Below the pieces are notes generated by a model, which saw only the letters and a program-made list of their open reading frames with translations, did no database searches and was not told the DNA's origin. Shown here one piece after another: positions 1 to 7,825 of a stretch of 57,084 nt of DNA. Source of the DNA: Pseudomonas mosselii. Lineage in GTDB: Bacteria; Pseudomonadota; Gammaproteobacteria; Pseudomonadales; Pseudomonadaceae. The stretch is from the NCBI RefSeq assembly GCF_005796105.1, contig NZ_VAUO01000017.1:2140-59223 (forward strand), given 5' to 3'. Both the position numbers and the translations under genes were made by a program. Within the stretch, counting starts at the first letter, position 1, and each line of letters starts with the position of its first letter.

Positions 1-27
1 TATTCAACCCAAAAAAGGAAAGCGCAA

Positions 28-285
28 ATGAAGCCCATCGTACTCGTAGGCCATCGTCATACTTGCCCTATCCATGGCGAAGGCACAGTAGAAACGGGCG
101 CAAGCGCAGCATTCGTGGATGGCAGGGCAATAGCACGCGTCGGCGACCGGATCAGTTGTGGCGCTGTCATCGAAGCCGGTGCTGGCGGCACGATCATCGA
201 GGGCCAACCGGCGGCAAGGGAGGGAGACACCACCAGCCATGGCGGAACCTTGGTCGAGGGCGACTCGGGTTGGCTGATTGATTGA
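28..285 (+). CDS. PAAR domain protein (type VI secretion spike tip)
   Basis: An 85-residue protein made almost entirely of a PAAR repeat fold: it starts with a GHRHTCPIHG-type segment and carries the regularly spaced glycines, His and Cys (GDRISCGAVI, EGDTTSHGGTL) of the family. PAAR proteins cap the VgrG spike of the type VI secretion system and may carry or adapt effectors; this one has no C-terminal effector extension, so an effector would have to be a separate protein. An AAGGAAA ribosome binding site precedes the ATG. It lies only about 100 bases from the 3' end of a tRNA-Gly gene, with a bidirectional terminator in between. No vgrG or effector is visible because the window begins here. 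Confidence 0.85.
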   Translation: MKPIVLVGHRHTCPIHGEGTVETGASAAFVDGRAIARVGDRISCGAVIEAGAGGTIIEGQPAAREGDTTSHGGTLVEGDSGWLID

Positions 286-320
286 CAGCAAAACCGGCAA
301 ACGACTTTGACACGAGAACG

Positions 321-346
321 AAAAAAGACGCCGAAGCGTCTTTTTT
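321..346. terminator. Bidirectional intrinsic terminator
   Basis: A perfect hairpin GACGC-cgaa-GCGTC flanked by six A on the left and six T on the right, so it can act in both directions. It would end the PAAR transcript on the plus strand and the pgsA/tRNA-Gly transcript on the minus strand. Confidence 0.85.
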
Positions 347-388
347 CGAGGGCTCAAAGAATTTCGTAGAAATCTGTGAGCCAATATT

Positions 389-464
<76 letters not shown>

Positions 465-527
465 GTCGTGATGGGCGCCATTCTAAAGCATTGCGCAATG
501 GCGTCAACCCCTTGATTCAAAAAACTT

Positions 528-1088
528 TTATTTCTGCTCCGAGCCTTCGCGCAGGTGCGGCCAGGCAGCCAGCAGGTAGTGCACCATTGACACCAGCGTC
601 AGCCCCGCCGCCACCAGCAGCAGGCCATAGCCCAGCACCACCCAGAACGTCAGCACCGGCGGGTTGGCCAGTAGGATCACCAGCGCCAGCATCTGCGCCG
701 CAGTCTTCCACTTGCCCAGGTTGGACACCGCCACGTGCGCACGCGCGCCGAGTTCGGCCATCCACTCGCGCAGCGCCGAAACCACGATCTCACGGCCAAT
801 GATCACCGCTGCGGGCAACGTGAGCCAGAAGTTGGCGTGCACTTGCACCAGCAACACCAAGGCCACGGCAACCATCAGCTTGTCCGCTACGGGATCGAGG
901 AAGGCGCCGAACGGCGTGCTCTGCTGCAACCGACGGGCCAGGTAGCCGTCCAGCCAATCCGTGGCGGCGGCGATGGCGAACACCGTGCTGGCGGCCATGT
1001 AGCTCCAGTGATAGGGCACATAGAACAGCAGGATGAAGATCGGGATGAGCAGGACGCGTAGAACGGTGAGCAGGTTTGGAATATTCAT
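528..1088 (-). CDS. pgsA: CDP-diacylglycerol--glycerol-3-phosphate 3-phosphatidyltransferase
   Basis: Catalyses the committed step of phosphatidylglycerol and cardiolipin synthesis, joining CDP-diacylglycerol and glycerol-3-phosphate in the inner membrane. The 186-residue protein is the usual length and shows the CDP-alcohol phosphotransferase motif D47-G48-x2-A51-R52 ... G61-x3-D65-x3-D69, plus four or more hydrophobic segments (about 5-25, 30-45, 85-105, 140-175). It lies 32 bases after uvrC, so the two are probably cotranscribed behind gacA. The minus-strand order gacA-uvrC-pgsA-tRNA-Gly is the classic Pseudomonas arrangement. Confidence 0.95.
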   Translation of the reverse strand: MNIPNLLTVLRVLLIPIFILLFYVPYHWSYMAASTVFAIAAATDWLDGYLARRLQQSTPFGAFLDPVADKLMVAVALVLLVQVHANFWLTLPAAVIIGREIVVSALREWMAELGARAHVAVSNLGKWKTAAQMLALVILLANPPVLTFWVVLGYGLLLVAAGLTLVSMVHYLLAAWPHLREGSEQK

Positions 1089-1120
1089 CGGTACGACTGG
1101 CTGCGAGTTGAACAGGCATT

Positions 1121-2944
1121 CTACTCGCTATGCAGGCTCGCATAAATCGACTCGGCAAGCTTTTTACTGATGCCCGGCGCTTTGGCGATTTCGTCGATAC
1201 TGGCGCGGTTGAGCTCTTGCAACCCGCCGAAGTGTTTCAGCAAGTCACGCCGACGCTTGGGTCCTATCCCAGCTACATCCTCCAGACTTGACGTACGGCG
1301 GGCCTTGCCACGCCGAGCGCGGTGGCCGGTGATAGCAAAGCGGTGAGCCTCGTCGCGGATCTGCTGGATCAGGTGCAGCGCGGGGTTGTCGCCCTTGAGA
1401 GTGAATTCATGGGCAACATCGTTCAGGTACAGCGTCTCGAAACCGGCCTTGCGCGTTACGCCCTTGGCCACGCCCAGCAATGTAAGGTCCGCGAAACCCA
1501 GCGCCTGCATGACCTCACGGGCCATGTTCAACTGGCCCTTGCCGCCGTCCACCAACAGCACATCTGGCAGCTTGCCCTCACCGTCCTTGATGCGTCCGTA
1601 ACGGCGCTGCAAGGCCTGGTGCATGGCAGCGTAGTCGTCGCCAGCGGTAACACCTTCGATGTTGAAGCGCCGGTAGTCGGACTTGAGCGGCCCTTCCGGA
1701 CCGAACACCACGCAGGAGGCCACGGTGGCCTCGCCGCTTGAGTGGCTGATGTCGTAGCACTCCAGGCGCTGGGGTACTTCATCCAGCTCCAGTACCTGGG
1801 CCAGGGCCTCGAAACGCGCGGCCATGTGCTGGCGGTTGGCAAGGCGCGCGTTGAGCGCCTGCTCGGCGTTGGTCACGGCCAGTTGCTGCCAGCGCGCACG
1901 GGTGCCGCGTACCCTGTGGCTGATGGCAAGTTCCCAGCCGCGCAGGGCGTGCACCGCCTCGATGATGGCCTCGAAGTCTTCATGTACCACGTTGACGATC
2001 AGTTCGCCCGGCAGCTCGCGCTCGCCATTGCCCAGGTAATACTGGGACAGGAATGCCGCCATAACCTCGGCCACCTCTTCCTCGATACCCACCTGCGGAA
2101 AGAAGTTCTTGCTCCCCAGCACCCGACCGCCGCGTACGCTGATCAGGTGCACACAGGCGCCACCGGGGTTGACGAACGCTGCCACCACATCGACATCGCC
2201 CGAGCCGCCTTCCATGTACTGCTGGTCCTGCACCCGACGCAGCAGGGCGACCTGATCACGCAGCTCCGCGGCCTTCTCGAAATTCAAGGCCATGGCAGCT
2301 GTTTCCATCTCAGCGTTGAGTTCGTTGCCCAGCTGCTGGCTACGGCCTTCGAGGAACATCACCGAATGGCGCACATCCTCGGCATACTCGCCGGACTCCA
2401 CCAAGCCCACGCACGGCGCCTTGCAGCGCTTGATCTGGTATTGCAGGCACGGGCGGGTGCGGTTGGCGTAGTAGCTGTCCTCGCACTGGCGTACCGAAAA
2501 GGCTTTTTGCAGCAGGCTCAAGCTCTCGCGAATGGCGCCCGCACTCGGGTAAGGGCCAAAGTAACGACCCTTGGCCTTCTTGGGGCCACGATGGATGCCA
2601 AGGCGTGGGTAGTCTCCGTCAGAAAGAAACACGTACGGGTAGGACTTATCGTCACGCAGCAGGATGTTGTAGGGCGGACGCCACTCCTTGATCAGCGTCT
2701 GCTCAAGCAGTAGCGCTTCGGTCTCGTTGGCGGTGATCGTGGTTTCGACCTGGGCAATGCGCCCCACCAGCGCAGCGGTCTTGGGCGCAAGGCCAGTCTT
2801 GCGAAAGTAGCTGGCCAGGCGCTTTTTGAGGTTCTTGGCCTTGCCCACGTAAAGCAGGCGAGCGTCGGCATCGAACATCCGGTACACGCCCGGGCGGCCG
2901 CTGCAGGTGGCCAGGAACGCGCTGGCATCGAAAGTGTGTGACAT
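1121..2944 (-). CDS. uvrC: UvrABC excinuclease subunit C
   Basis: Dual-incision nuclease of nucleotide excision repair, acting on the UvrB-DNA complex. The 607-residue protein shows the full domain set: an N-terminal GIY-YIG nuclease (GVYRMFDADARLLYVGKA from about residue 19), the central UVR/UvrB-binding helix pair (EKAAELRDQVALLRR around 215), the RNase H-like 5'-incision domain (ECYDISHSSG, VDGGKGQL), and a C-terminal double helix-hairpin-helix (VAGIGPKRRRDLLKHFGG). It follows gacA after only 10 bases, indicating one transcript. Linkage of gacA and uvrC is widely conserved in gammaproteobacteria. Confidence 0.97.
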   Translation of the reverse strand: MSHTFDASAFLATCSGRPGVYRMFDADARLLYVGKAKNLKKRLASYFRKTGLAPKTAALVGRIAQVETTITANETEALLLEQTLIKEWRPPYNILLRDDKSYPYVFLSDGDYPRLGIHRGPKKAKGRYFGPYPSAGAIRESLSLLQKAFSVRQCEDSYYANRTRPCLQYQIKRCKAPCVGLVESGEYAEDVRHSVMFLEGRSQQLGNELNAEMETAAMALNFEKAAELRDQVALLRRVQDQQYMEGGSGDVDVVAAFVNPGGACVHLISVRGGRVLGSKNFFPQVGIEEEVAEVMAAFLSQYYLGNGERELPGELIVNVVHEDFEAIIEAVHALRGWELAISHRVRGTRARWQQLAVTNAEQALNARLANRQHMAARFEALAQVLELDEVPQRLECYDISHSSGEATVASCVVFGPEGPLKSDYRRFNIEGVTAGDDYAAMHQALQRRYGRIKDGEGKLPDVLLVDGGKGQLNMAREVMQALGFADLTLLGVAKGVTRKAGFETLYLNDVAHEFTLKGDNPALHLIQQIRDEAHRFAITGHRARRGKARRTSSLEDVAGIGPKRRRDLLKHFGGLQELNRASIDEIAKAPGISKKLAESIYASLHSE

Positions 2945-2954
2945 GGGGGTTTGC

Positions 2955-3593
2955 TTAAAGACTTGCGTCGACCATACCGTGGCGGACAGCCAGCAAGGTC
3001 AGTTCGACGTCGCTGGTGACCGAGAGTTTTTCGAAAATCCGATAACGGTAAGTATTGACGGTCTTGGGCGACAGACACAACTTGTCAGAGATGATCTGCA
3101 CTTTCTGACAGCCGACGATCATCAGCGCGATCTGGATTTCCCGTTCCGACAAGGCATCGAATGGCGAGCCCTGCGGCTGGAACGGCTTGAGCGCCAACTG
3201 CTGGGCGATCTGCGGGCTGATGTAACGTTGCCCGGCGAAGGCCAGACGGATGGCCTGGACCATCTCGTCAAGCCCTGCGCCCTTGGTCAGGTAACCGGCA
3301 GCACCGGCTTGCAGCAAGCGCGTGGGGAACGGATCTTCCTCGCACACTGTCACTGCCACCACCTTGATATCCGGGTGGCTGCGCAACAATTTGCGGGTTG
3401 CTTCCAGACCACCAATCCCTGGCATCTTCACGTCCATCAAGACCACATCTGGCTTCAGCTCGCGGGCAAGCTTGAGGGCCGACTCGCCCGAGTCCGCCTC
3501 CCCCACTACCTGCAGGCCATCAATGTCGGCCAGCATGCGCGTGATGCCTGTACGCACCAGATCGTGATCGTCGACCACCAGGACCCTTATCAA
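2955..3593 (-). CDS. gacA: Response regulator GacA (TTG start)
   Basis: Two-component regulator phosphorylated by the sensor GacS; in Pseudomonas it drives the small RNAs RsmX/Y/Z and so controls secondary metabolism, biofilm and virulence. The 212 residues have an N-terminal receiver domain with the acidic pair D8-D9 and phospho-acceptor D54 (LMDVKMPG), and a C-terminal LuxR/NarL helix-turn-helix (LSEREIQIALMIVG ... LSPKTVNTYRYRIFEKL). The start is TTG, supported by GAGGTG seven bases upstream and by the exact MIRVLVVDDHD start of the family. A TTG start for gacA has, to my knowledge, been described in Pseudomonas. uvrC follows after 10 bases. Confidence 0.96.
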   Translation of the reverse strand: MIRVLVVDDHDLVRTGITRMLADIDGLQVVGEADSGESALKLARELKPDVVLMDVKMPGIGGLEATRKLLRSHPDIKVVAVTVCEEDPFPTRLLQAGAAGYLTKGAGLDEMVQAIRLAFAGQRYISPQIAQQLALKPFQPQGSPFDALSEREIQIALMIVGCQKVQIISDKLCLSPKTVNTYRYRIFEKLSVTSDVELTLLAVRHGMVDASL

Positions 3594-3737
3594 GCAGACA
3601 CCTCGTCAGTGGGGGCGATTGGATCCCGCCACCTTAACAAAAAATTTCACCGGCAACCTAGTGGCCAGCGCGGTTAATTCCGCCGCTCAAGCACCGGCCC
3701 TCATAGACCAGCCGGCGAAATCCGACGGGGGTAGACC

Positions 3738-4115
3738 TCACTGAAATGCCGCCGCACGCTCGAAGCGCCGAATACGCGGGGGTTGATCGGCATCCGCCTC
3801 GCCGGCCAGGCGGCTGAGCAAGTGCCAGACGGCAGCCTGATCGGCATCCGGCAACCGGCGGAATGCACCGAGCAGGTGATCCTCTTCGGCGCTCAGGCTG
3901 TCCAGTGGCGCGGGCGTGTGAAAACCGGTCAGCACGTACAAGGCATCGACACCGCGGGCCGCGACAGCCGCCAGGTAATCCATACGCGGCGTACGTTCGC
4001 CACTTTCGTACTTGCCTTGGGCATTGGGCTCGACACCACCGATGTCGCCGAACACGCGCTGGGTCAAGCCAAGGCGCTCACGCTCTTCCCGCAAACGTGG
4101 ACCAAATCCGCTCAT
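3738..4115 (-). CDS. Xre/Cro-CI family helix-turn-helix regulator
   Basis: A 125-residue protein with an N-terminal Cro/CI helix-turn-helix (about residues 5-62: LREERERLGLTQRVFGDIGG ... YESGERTPRMDYLAA) and a helical C-terminal part (LDSLSAEEDHLLGAFRRL) like that of small phage-type repressors. No peptidase domain is present, so it should not be LexA-like self-cleaving. It lies 144 bases upstream of gacA on the same strand and may be independent. Two adjacent perfect inverted repeats just upstream of its start (4145-4163 and 4171-4182) suggest autoregulation; its target is not known from the sequence. Confidence 0.85.
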   Translation of the reverse strand: MSGFGPRLREERERLGLTQRVFGDIGGVEPNAQGKYESGERTPRMDYLAAVAARGVDALYVLTGFHTPAPLDSLSAEEDHLLGAFRRLPDADQAAVWHLLSRLAGEADADQPPRIRRFERAAAFQ

Positions 4116-4144
4116 CTACTCGCCTCCTCTGCTTGGATGAATCC

Positions 4145-4182
4145 CGGGTGCATCCAGCACCCGAGTGAATGACTGATCAGTC
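4145..4182. promoter_or_regulatory. Paired inverted repeats upstream of the Xre gene (candidate operators)
   Basis: CGGGTGC-atcca-GCACCCG (4145-4163) is followed eight bases later by the perfect 12-base palindrome GACTGATCAGTC (4171-4182). They lie 30-67 bases upstream of the Xre-family start on the minus strand. There is no T-run, so terminator function is unlikely. Operator function is inferred from position and symmetry only. Confidence 0.45.
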
Positions 4183-4247
4183 GTCTGCACTATGCCAATT
4201 GGATCCAATCCTTGCAAGCCGTCATTGCGCCATGCTGCCGGCGCCGA

Positions 4248-4679
4248 TCAAAGGACATTGCGCTGCATCCTTACGAAACACTCATCCTCGCCCTGTGCGA
4301 CAAAACCATGTCGCAGGTACAACTGCCGCGCGGGGTTGGTGCGAAACACCATCAAACGCACGCCCGGCAAGCGGCGCTGGACTGCCCAAGCGGCGAGCGT
4401 CTCGAGCACCCAGCCGCCGACACCCCGCCCGCGGTGCTCCGGCAGCAGGTGCAACTCGCGAATGAACAGTGCCTGGCGGTCTTGGCTCAGGCTGCAAAAG
4501 CCCAGCTTGACGCCATCCTCGGCCACCAGCCACTGCTCACGCCAGCGCCAGGCCTCGTCGAACGCCTCCTCGATCCACAGCAAATCGAACGCATGGTAGT
4601 AAGGCAACATCGCGCGCCGCGTGAGGTCGCGGGCGAAGCGCAGGTCATCATCGCTGGCAGGGATAAGTTCAAGGGGCAT
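4248..4679 (-). CDS. GNAT family N-acetyltransferase
   Basis: A 143-residue GNAT-fold acetyltransferase. The acetyl-CoA-binding motif A is clear (LLPEHRGRGVGGWVLETLAAWA), followed by a motif B-like segment (NPARQLYLRHGFVAQGEDE). The substrate cannot be told from sequence. The start chosen is the ATG at 4679 (MPLELIPASDDD), where the domain begins; an in-frame GTG at 4712 would add 11 residues. It is convergent with nothing: the Xre gene lies downstream in the same direction and the phosphate transporter is divergent. Confidence 0.85.
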   Translation of the reverse strand: MPLELIPASDDDLRFARDLTRRAMLPYYHAFDLLWIEEAFDEAWRWREQWLVAEDGVKLGFCSLSQDRQALFIRELHLLPEHRGRGVGGWVLETLAAWAVQRRLPGVRLMVFRTNPARQLYLRHGFVAQGEDECFVRMQRNVL

Positions 4680-4754
4680 GGCACACCGACAGGTATCGTG
4701 GCGATCATTCACTGCCTTCTAGACTAGAAGTCCTTTGACCGAGGTCACGCCGTG

Positions 4755-4802
4755 GAAACGAATTGTTTCTAGGATGGGAAACCTCCCCCATCGCGTCGAC
4801 GC
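4755..4802 (+). promoter_or_regulatory. Possible structured leader before the phosphate transporter
   Basis: Three inverted repeats lie in 48 bases just upstream of the transporter start: GAAAC-gaatt-GTTTC (4755-4769), GATGGG-aaacctcc-CCCATC (4773-4792) and the perfect palindrome GCGTCGACGC (4793-4802). The reading frame is also open through this stretch, so it might instead encode an N-terminal extension. I do not recognise a known riboswitch here. Confidence 0.3.
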
Positions 4803-4815
4803 CTTCGGAGCCCGC

Positions 4816-6432
4816 ATGACAACCCCCTCGATGGTCAGCCCGGATAGCCTGACCCCATTCGACGCTCTCCCACAGCTGTCACAACGCCCCAGCCGCGCCA
4901 CCCTTGTTCTGTTCTTCAGCCTGCTGCTGGCCGGCCTGACCTACACTTTCTACAGCCTGCAACAAGACGTCAGCGCCAGCGGCACCCTGGTCACCACGGT
5001 AACGCCGTTTCTACTACTGGGCCTGGCACTGCTGATCGCCTTGGGCTTCGAGTTCGTCAACGGCTTCCACGACACTGCCAACGCGGTGGCCACGGTGATC
5101 TACACCCATTCGCTGCCGGCCTCGGTGGCGGTGGTGTGGTCGGGGCTGTGCAACTTTCTTGGCGTGCTGCTCTCCAGTGGCGCGGTGGCCTTCGGCATCA
5201 TTGCCTTGCTGCCAGTGGAGCTGATCCTGCAGGCCGGCTCCAGTGCAGGCTTCGCCATGATCTTCTCGCTGCTGCTGGCGGCGATCATCTGGAACCTGGG
5301 GACCTGGTGGCTGGGTCTGCCGGCGTCGTCCTCGCACACCTTGATCGGCTCGATTATTGGCGTGGGCGTGGCCAACGCGCTGATGCATGGGCGCGACGGC
5401 ACCAGCGGGGTCGACTGGGGCCAGGCCAGCAAGGTCGGCTACGCCCTGCTGTTCTCGCCGCTGATCGGTTTCGTTTGCGCGGCCCTGCTGTTGCTGGCGC
5501 TGCGCGCACTGGTCAAGCGCCGCGAGCTGTACCGGGCGCCCGAAGGCCAGACTCCGCCGCCGTGGTGGATTCGCGGCCTGCTCATCCTGACCTGTACCGG
5601 CGTGTCGTTCGCCCACGGTTCCAACGACGGACAAAAAGGCATGGGCCTGATCATGCTGATCCTGGTCGGCACCCTGCCGATGGCCTATGCCCTGAACAAG
5701 ACCATGCCCAACGAGCAGGCGCTGCAATTCTCGGCAGTCGCCGAAGTCACCCGCCAGGCCCTGGTGCGCAGCGCGCCGCAACCTGCGCCGGCCGACCCAC
5801 GCCAGACCCTGACCGACTTCATCAGCGAACCCAAGGCCAGCCCGGCGTTGATACCGGCACTGGCGGCGCTGACCGGCATGGTCGGCGAGGAGGTCAAGGG
5901 CTATGGCTCGCTCAAGCGCGTGCCGGCCGAAGCCATGGCCAACGTGCGCAACGACATGTACCTGACCAGCGAAGTAATCCGCCTGCTCGACAAGCACCAG
6001 TTGGCAAGCTTCGACGCCGATACCGCCCGCCATGTGCAACTGTTCAAACGCCAGCTCGACGATGCCACCCGCTACATTCCGCTGTGGGTCAAGGTAGCGG
6101 TGGCCATTGCCTTGGGCCTGGGCACCATGGTCGGTTGGAAACGCATCGTGGTGACCGTCGGTGAGAAGATAGGCAAGACCCACCTGAGCTATGCCCAAGG
6201 CGCCTCGGCAGAGGTGGTGGCGATGTGCACGATTGGTGCGGCGGACATGTTCGGGCTGCCGGTATCGACCACCCACGTGCTCAGTTCGGGAGTGGCCGGG
6301 GCCATGGTCGCCAATGGCTCGGGGCTGCAACGCCGCACCCTGATCAATCTGCTGATGGCCTGGGTGCTGACGTTGCCTGCGGCGATGCTGCTGGCGGGGT
6401 GCCTGTACTGGCTGCTCAACCAGGTTTTCTGA
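4816..6432 (+). CDS. Inorganic phosphate transporter, PiT family
   Basis: A 538-residue integral membrane protein of the low-affinity PiT class, which moves metal-phosphate with protons across the inner membrane. It carries the two duplicated PiT signatures: NGFHDTANAVAT (about 82-93) and GLPVSTTHVLSSGVAG near 490, plus FAHGSNDGQKGMG in the second half. About ten to twelve hydrophobic segments flank a large cytoplasmic loop of some 150 residues (PQPAPADPRQTLTDFISE onwards). The start at 4816 is chosen because CGGAG lies seven bases upstream; an upstream in-frame ATG at 4735 lacks a clear site. It is monocistronic and divergent from the GNAT gene. Confidence 0.92.
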   Translation: MTTPSMVSPDSLTPFDALPQLSQRPSRATLVLFFSLLLAGLTYTFYSLQQDVSASGTLVTTVTPFLLLGLALLIALGFEFVNGFHDTANAVATVIYTHSLPASVAVVWSGLCNFLGVLLSSGAVAFGIIALLPVELILQAGSSAGFAMIFSLLLAAIIWNLGTWWLGLPASSSHTLIGSIIGVGVANALMHGRDGTSGVDWGQASKVGYALLFSPLIGFVCAALLLLALRALVKRRELYRAPEGQTPPPWWIRGLLILTCTGVSFAHGSNDGQKGMGLIMLILVGTLPMAYALNKTMPNEQALQFSAVAEVTRQALVRSAPQPAPADPRQTLTDFISEPKASPALIPALAALTGMVGEEVKGYGSLKRVPAEAMANVRNDMYLTSEVIRLLDKHQLASFDADTARHVQLFKRQLDDATRYIPLWVKVAVAIALGLGTMVGWKRIVVTVGEKIGKTHLSYAQGASAEVVAMCTIGAADMFGLPVSTTHVLSSGVAGAMVANGSGLQRRTLINLLMAWVLTLPAAMLLAGCLYWLLNQVF

Positions 6433-6450
6433 CCGGCACTAGTGGCCTGT

Positions 6451-7146
6451 TCAAGCGGGGATCTGCAAACCCCGCTGCACCGCCGGACGGGCCAGGAAGT
6501 TCGCCAATACCCGCTGCACTTCGACGAACTCATCGAAACCCACCAGATCCCCAGCGTCATAGCGCTCCACAAGGTTGCGCACCCAGGGGAAGATGGCGAT
6601 ATCGGCGATGCTGTAGTCATCGACCATCCATTGCCGGCCCTTCAGGTGGCGCTCCAACACGCCCAGCAAGCGCTTGGACTCGTTGACGTAGCGATCACGC
6701 GGGCGTTTGTCCTCGTAGGCCTTGCCGGCGAAGAAGTGGAAGAACCCGACCTGGCCGAACATCGGCCCGATGCCGCCCATCTGGAACATCAGCCACTGCA
6801 AGGTCTGGTAGCGCTGGGCCGGGTCGCTGCTGAGCAATTGGCCGGTCTTTTCCGCCAAGTACTGCAGGATCGCGCCCGATTCGAACAAGGGCAACGGCTG
6901 ACCGCCCGGTCCGGCCGGGTCGAGAATCGCCGGGATCTTGTTGTTGATACTCAGCGAGATGAATTCGGGGCTGAGCTGGTCATTGCTGTCGAAGCTGACC
7001 TTGTGCGCCTCGTACGGCAGGCCGATCTCTTCGAGCATGATCGACACCTTGACTCCGTTGGGGGTCGGCAACGAATACAGTTGCAGGCGCTCTGGGTGCT
7101 GCGCCGGCCATTTGCCAGTAATCGGGAAAGCAGACAGATCAGTCAT
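6451..7146 (-). CDS. Glutathione S-transferase family protein (YghU/YfcG-like)
   Basis: A 231-residue cytosolic GST. The N-terminal thioredoxin fold has TPNGVKVSIMLEE, the T-P-N-G signature of Nu-class enzymes such as YghU and YfcG, and the gamma-site PLFESGAILQYLAEKTG. The C-terminal all-helical domain follows (MFQMGGIGPMFGQVGFFHFF). Nu-class enzymes act as disulfide-bond reductases with glutathione; the role here is inferred. Its ATG at 7146 overlaps the stop of the upstream GNAT gene in an ATGA, with AAGG seven bases upstream, so the two are translationally coupled. Confidence 0.9.
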   Translation of the reverse strand: MTDLSAFPITGKWPAQHPERLQLYSLPTPNGVKVSIMLEEIGLPYEAHKVSFDSNDQLSPEFISLSINNKIPAILDPAGPGGQPLPLFESGAILQYLAEKTGQLLSSDPAQRYQTLQWLMFQMGGIGPMFGQVGFFHFFAGKAYEDKRPRDRYVNESKRLLGVLERHLKGRQWMVDDYSIADIAIFPWVRNLVERYDAGDLVGFDEFVEVQRVLANFLARPAVQRGLQIPA

Positions 7147-7694
7147 GTGCATGCCTTGGCAGTGGAAAGGGTTGCGGGATCAGGAGCAAGCGAGCTACGC
7201 ACCATCACCCAGTCGCGGTGCCGTTCGTCACCGCAGGTAAAGACCGCCTCGCCGACCTTGGCAAAGCCGTTGCGCTGGTAAAAGCGAATGGCGCGGGCGT
7301 TCGCTTCATTGACGGTCAGTCGCACCGGCCCGTGGGCCTGGGCCAAGGTCGCCTCCAGCAACTGCTGCGCCGCACCCTGCCCATGGGCGCAGGGCAACAC
7401 GTAGCAACGCGAGACCTCAACCAAACGGTCGGCGGCGGCGACCCCCAGCACACCAGGGGCCAGGTCGAGCATGCTGTAGCCAAGCACCTGGCCGCCCTGT
7501 TCGAGCACAAGCAAGCGCTTGTGCGGATGCCGCAGGTGCGCCTGGAAATGCTCGGGCTGCAAGTGATGAACAATGTAGTGATGCTGCGCCGCCGCCGCGC
7601 TGCCAGGTGGGCTGGCCATGGCAAAAGTGGCCTCACCGACCTGGCTGAGGGCTGCGCAGTCATCGAAGCGGGCCGGGCGGATCTGGTAAGGCAT
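7143..7694 (-). CDS. GNAT family N-acetyltransferase
   Basis: A 183-residue acetyltransferase. The GNAT core spans about 60-160 with the acetyl-CoA loop PCAHGQGAAQQLLEATLAQA and the C-terminal NEANARAIRFYQRNGFAKVGE. The substrate is unknown. Its stop codon overlaps the start of the GST gene by four bases, which suggests one transcript and perhaps a shared detoxification role. A GC-rich inverted repeat lies just upstream (TGTCGGG ... CCCGACA, 7708-7735). Confidence 0.85.
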   Translation of the reverse strand: MPYQIRPARFDDCAALSQVGEATFAMASPPGSAAAAQHHYIVHHLQPEHFQAHLRHPHKRLLVLEQGGQVLGYSMLDLAPGVLGVAAADRLVEVSRCYVLPCAHGQGAAQQLLEATLAQAHGPVRLTVNEANARAIRFYQRNGFAKVGEAVFTCGDERHRDWVMVRSSLAPDPATLSTAKACT

Positions 7695-7778
7695 GGCAAC
7701 GTCCTGTCGGGCATCCGGGGGTGTGCCCCGACAATGCCAGCCCCGTCCGATGCCTGCAAGGCTGCACTGCCTGCACGC

Positions 7779-7807
7779 AAAAAGCCCATGAGCAAGTCAT
7801 GGGCTTT
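7779..7807 (-). terminator. Intrinsic terminator of the GabP-like permease gene
   Basis: A perfect 11-base-pair hairpin AAAGCCCATGA-gcaag-TCATGGGCTTT followed on the minus strand by five T. It lies 18 bases beyond the permease stop codon. Confidence 0.88.
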
Positions 7808-7825
7808 GGGTCTTGGGCCTGGGGC

